Source: PCC-6802 sp943367755 (GTDB taxonomy: Bacteria; Cyanobacteriota; Cyanobacteriia; Pseudanabaenales; Pseudanabaenaceae). Taken from it: a DNA stretch of 64,000 nt. The position numbers were made by a program, and so were the translations under genes. Under the pieces are notes generated by a model, which saw only the letters and a program-made list of their open reading frames with translations, searched no databases and was not told where the DNA came from. Shown in pieces: positions 61,005 through 64,000 of the stretch; within the stretch, counting starts at the first letter, position 1, and every line of letters starts with the position of its first letter. The stretch is taken from NCBI GenBank assembly GCA_943367755.1, contig CALRKB020000023.1:7138-71137 (forward strand), read 5' to 3'.

Positions 61005-63077
61005 CTATTTCCAGGTATCCCAATTGTTGTTGAAGATAGATGTATCAGGGAAGGCTGTAGGATTGCCATCTCGCTCCAGACGCTTCCTCAGCTGTTCTAA
61101 CTGCGGTTCAGAGCGGGGCAAATCATCTACTAACTGATAGGGAGCAATGCCATGCGTAAGCGCAAAATCAGCGGTTGTGCCTGCGGCTACGCCAGATGAC
61201 CATTCAAACGAGTGGACGCGATAGGCAGCTGCCGCAATATGGCTGGTAGCGATGCTTTTGCCAACAACCAACATGTTATCAATTTTTTGGGGAATCATGG
61301 CTCTTAAAGGGACTTGGAAGGGGTAAGCCTGTCCGCCACCACGTCTCTCTCCTTCGCGTTCTGTATTCCCAGGAATTTCCACTGGAGTTTGCGTCATGCA
61401 GGGATGGAAGTCGATCGCATAATGCCCAATGCCCACGGAATCAGGATAAATAGTAGAGCGAGATCGACGCTTCACCGTATCAACCGCACTGGTGCCACGT
61501 ATAACCGCAAGTCCTTCTAGACCTGCTACTGCGGCTTTGAGTCTGCGGTAAACATCCGTAGAGAGTGTGGTGCGATAGTACTCGTCATTGTAGTCGCGCC
61601 GCGAGATATCGATCTCTGATATGCTGAACCCATCAGGATAGATTCTACTTGGCCTACCAATGATGCGTCGCGCTTCGCGCATGTAAGGATGTTTTGATAG
61701 TCCGTGGATAGTTCCCATTGGAGAATCCAATCCAGTCAAGAAGCGATGATTAGGATAGGGTTTCTTCACACCTTCACCGAGTTGGGAGTCGGTTGTGCCG
61801 GTAGTTAGCCAATAGAAATAGCCTTTAGCTAGCTGCTCTCCCTGAAACAGGGTTTCCGCCCGCAGGCCACCCAGCCATCCACCTGGTTGCAGTTGACCGT
61901 TTGCCTCTAGCTGATCACGGCTGTAAATCAAGTTATCTCGATCCGTTCCAGGTCGGTAGTCATTTCCCCATGTCCAGTTTTGCATGGAGATATCACCAAC
62001 TAGAACTGCTTCATCTTTTTTGTAATAACTGATGTCAATATCTTTAAATTTGCCAGGGTTAGGAGTAAAGATGCGGCGATAGGTAAATACAAATGGGAAG
62101 CTAGCAAGGTTCTTTAGTTCATAGCTGTAATAGGGGGCGTAGCGAGCATAGAAGTCTGGCACCTCATGTGTCTGTGGTTCTGCCGTTGCCTGCATGGCGA
62201 AGGTATAGGTAAAGCCCTGCGTGCAATAGGGATCGGGCTTCGTACTTGAGGAAGATGGTTCCAGGTAAGAGATTGGATCGAGGCCCAGTTTGTAGGGGAC
62301 ATCGGCGATCGCCGCGAGTTCGCCTGTTTCGGTGGCATCAATAACGTACCAATTGGGGGCTGCTGTTTTCGGGTTGTTAGCAGCTTGTTTAGGAACAAAT
62401 TTGGTGATGGTTTTCGTAAACAGTTTGGAATCTGCATACGTATAGGTATCAACAATTGTTTGCGATAATGGCAGCGTATTCAGTGGAGGGGCACCCGGAG
62501 CAGGCTTATGTGAGATCGCGATCGCGCCTGTAATTTGCGAACCCGATACGTTCAAATCCTTAATTACGGTATTGGGAAACCACTCCAGCTTGCCGTGACC
62601 TTTTTGAGCCGCATCTTGCAACATAGCGCTCAGAATTTCATTGCCGTCCTTGGGTAGAAAGCAAGCAACACTGACCCAACAACCACCTGGATTGAGGATG
62701 CCATAGCGCTGTTCCAACCTTTCACGTAAATCTTTATAGCCGCGATCGTAAAACAGGAGTTGTCTTTGCGTGGTGCGCTCATCTAAAGCTGAAGTTCCCT
62801 GTGATGAAATCTGACCGCCAATCCAGTCGCTCATTTCGGTGATGCAAACTGTACGTCCGGCTAAGAGCGCTTCGTAGGCAGCAGCAGTCCCAGCCAATCC
62901 ACCACCCGCTACCAGGATATCGCACTGCACTTCTCGGCTGATTTTGGGTGGCTGTGCTTGAGTAGATTGAGCGATAGTTATACTATTAGCAAAACTGGTA
63001 GCTAAAGGCGAGCCATAGCTAAGCAACGCTAAACCAGTCACTGATAGATATAGCTGTTTAGCAAGCGATCGCACCAT
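61005..63077 (-). CDS. Exported FAD-dependent oxidoreductase
   Basis: From the ATG at 63077 (GAGGAAGAA upstream; a GTG at 63098 is less likely) the protein has 690 residues. A signal peptide (about 1-37) precedes the FAD-binding motif CDILVAGGGLAGTAAAYEALLAGRTVCITEMSDWIGGQIS, and the C-terminal segment HIAAAAYRVHSFEWSSGVAAGTTADFALTHG completes the FAD fold. It matches secreted FAD-dependent oxidoreductases found in cyanobacteria and other bacteria, some labelled xanthan-lyase-like, without known substrate. It ends 22 bp from the convergent SGNH gene. Export of a flavoprotein would usually require Tat; the N-terminus contains RR only in the extension before 63077. Confidence 0.85.
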   Translation of the reverse strand: MVRSLAKQLYLSVTGLALLSYGSPLATSFANSITIAQSTQAQPPKISREVQCDILVAGGGLAGTAAAYEALLAGRTVCITEMSDWIGGQISSQGTSALDERTTQRQLLFYDRGYKDLRERLEQRYGILNPGGCWVSVACFLPKDGNEILSAMLQDAAQKGHGKLEWFPNTVIKDLNVSGSQITGAIAISHKPAPGAPPLNTLPLSQTIVDTYTYADSKLFTKTITKFVPKQAANNPKTAAPNWYVIDATETGELAAIADVPYKLGLDPISYLEPSSSSTKPDPYCTQGFTYTFAMQATAEPQTHEVPDFYARYAPYYSYELKNLASFPFVFTYRRIFTPNPGKFKDIDISYYKKDEAVLVGDISMQNWTWGNDYRPGTDRDNLIYSRDQLEANGQLQPGGWLGGLRAETLFQGEQLAKGYFYWLTTGTTDSQLGEGVKKPYPNHRFLTGLDSPMGTIHGLSKHPYMREARRIIGRPSRIYPDGFSISEIDISRRDYNDEYYRTTLSTDVYRRLKAAVAGLEGLAVIRGTSAVDTVKRRSRSTIYPDSVGIGHYAIDFHPCMTQTPVEIPGNTEREGERRGGGQAYPFQVPLRAMIPQKIDNMLVVGKSIATSHIAAAAYRVHSFEWSSGVAAGTTADFALTHGIAPYQLVDDLPRSEPQLEQLRKRLERDGNPTAFPDTSIFNNNWDTWK

Positions 63078-63214
63078 AATTCTTCCTCTTCGCACCACGG
63101 GTTTATGTTACATGATGATGCCATATTTTTGACCAGGTACAATAATATAGTAGCTAAGACTGCGATATTCCACGAATTCAGCGAGAGGGGATTGACGCAA
63201 ATTTGGAGAGTTTG

Positions 63215-63316
63215 ATGGGTTGGTGTGAGAAGAAACCAGAAACCAGAGCAAAGCGGATTGAAGAAACTGCAAAGTTAGCAGCAGAAAATATTCGAGCGAA
63301 TCAATGGCGTCAGTAA
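63215..63316 (+). pseudogene. Remnant C-terminus of a YdeI/OmpD-associated-type protein
   Basis: The 33 codons from 63215 encode MGWCEKKPETRAKRIEETAKLAAENIRANQ and two or three more residues. The pattern KKPETRAKRIEETAKLAAENIRAN matches the conserved C-terminal helix of YdeI/OmpD-associated proteins. The frame extends a few codons upstream without a stop but carries none of the rest of the domain. It is a truncated fragment rather than a functional gene. Confidence 0.55.
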
Positions 63317-63382
63317 TATTTATGCATATTGCAGGCTAGAGGACAAGGAAAGTATTCTTTGAAATTAAAGTATTCTCACTGG

Positions 63383-63775
63383 CTATCCCATTTTACTTCG
63401 CTCTGCCAACTTATAGCTGATCGCAATTCCGATAAAACTGGCGACTAAATCCATTGCATCTAAACTGCGATTGGGGGACAAGGATTGCGCCAACTCTTCA
63501 CCCAAAGTGAATAGCGAAAACAGAAAGGGAAACAGCGGTAGGAAGTAGCCCATCATAAAAACATGGCGATGCCGCAGCACTTTATGTCCTAAGAATGCCG
63601 CAATTCCATACAACACCAAATGGGCAAGCTTATCATTTTGGGTTAATATCGGTGGTAATCTACCGTTATACGCCAAAAACATGATGATTGCAAAAATGGC
63701 TGCAAAAACAGTGGCAGCGATCGCCCAAACCCGATAAGAAGCAGTCAGTTTCTTGTTGCGATTAGATTCTTCCAT
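63383..63775 (-). CDS. VanZ-like membrane protein
   Basis: This 130-residue protein has membrane segments at about 16-36, 48-66, 71-92 and 105-123. The sequence DKLAHLVLYGIAAFLGHKVL, followed by GEELAQSLSPNRSLDAMDLVASFIGIAISY, is the VanZ-like signature (D-K-x-x-H early, then E-x-x-Q-x-x-x-x-R-x-x-x-x-x-D). In Enterococcus VanZ gives low-level teicoplanin resistance, but the many bacterial homologues are uncharacterised. It stands alone on the minus strand. Confidence 0.82.
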   Translation of the reverse strand: MEESNRNKKLTASYRVWAIAATVFAAIFAIIMFLAYNGRLPPILTQNDKLAHLVLYGIAAFLGHKVLRHRHVFMMGYFLPLFPFLFSLFTLGEELAQSLSPNRSLDAMDLVASFIGIAISYKLAERSKMG

Positions 63776-63945
63776 AACTCCATTATTTCAACTGCTGTTG
63801 GGTAATACTACGAGCTTTAATTGCATCGGGGAAATCCGATCGCAGGGAAATCGCGGCACTGGTTCCGCCGCATGGGACAGAAAAACCTTTACTGCATATA
63901 ATTTAGAGCGATCAGGAGTTACAACAATCTAAATTCAGTTGCGTG

Positions 63946-64000
63946 ATGGATTTTTTCTCACATCCATGTCCTTGCTGTGGTAACAATGAGATTCGCCCCC
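63946..64000 (+). CDS. Start of a CPCC-type cysteine-rich protein (partial)
   Basis: Eighteen codons are visible: MDFFSHPCPCCGNNEIRP. The C-P-C-C-G motif near the N-terminus is the hallmark of small CPCC-family proteins, presumably zinc-binding, with no established role. A GTG immediately precedes the ATG and could also serve as the start. The rest lies outside the window. The gap 63776-63945 holds no recognised gene. Confidence 0.45.
   Translation, partial: MDFFSHPCPCCGNNEIRP

Overview
The window comes from a cyanobacterium. The octamer GCGATCGC (HIP1) recurs throughout genes and spacers, and several families are typical of or largely confined to cyanobacteria (DUF3611, DUF1400 hydrolase, the GRRM peptide system). 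The many paralogues, broken genes and short mobile repeats suggest a large-genome, probably filamentous or benthic species. I cannot name the genus. No rRNA, tRNA, CRISPR array or intact transposase was recognised.

Layout. 1-4.5 kb: an RND efflux pump (permease running off the left edge, plus lipoprotein adaptor) on the minus strand. 4.7-9 kb: a minus-strand metabolic group with a META-domain protein, a gluconolactonase-like SMP-30 protein, a glucose-1-dehydrogenase-like SDR and a secreted amidohydrolase. 9.1-10.2 kb: a Pho-box-like regulatory element and two small membrane proteins. 10.4-30.6 kb: a sulfatase region with four type I sulfatases, a formylglycine-generating enzyme, a Tat-exported 5'-nucleotidase, DUF1254/DUF1214 proteins and a patatin. 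30.7-37.2 kb: DUF29 and membrane proteins, then a SulP transporter overlapping an anaerobic-type sulfatase-maturating radical SAM enzyme. 37.7-41.1 kb: a GRRM (GrrP/GrrA/GrrM) ribosomal-peptide system with eight aromatic-X-Asn motifs in its precursor and an extra secreted protein inside the locus. 41.1-49.6 kb: a MscS channel, a broken gene and its intact paralogue, a DUF1400 hydrolase, and two outer-membrane proteins that share an N-terminal region but carry different barrels. 49.6-55.8 kb: a second Pho-box element followed by GH63 and GH13 glycosidases and a transglutaminase. 55.8-64 kb: DUF2252, DUF3611, a Crp-family regulator, an SGNH-like membrane protein, an exported FAD oxidoreductase, a VanZ-like protein and the first codons of a CPCC protein.

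How it fits together. The main theme is scavenging of sulfate esters and possibly phosphate: sulfatases, two independent routes to the formylglycine cofactor (oxygen-dependent FGE and radical SAM anSME), a sulfate-type permease, a nucleotidase, and two Pho-box-like elements. The second theme is a compact cyclophane-type RiPP locus. Short repeats (two MITE-like elements, an IS200/IS605-like end, direct repeats around the nucleotidase gene, a truncated gene copy ending at a HIP1 site, an orphan pyruvate-kinase tail) show that the region has been reshuffled. All functions are read from sequence motifs and remembered families; no database search was run.
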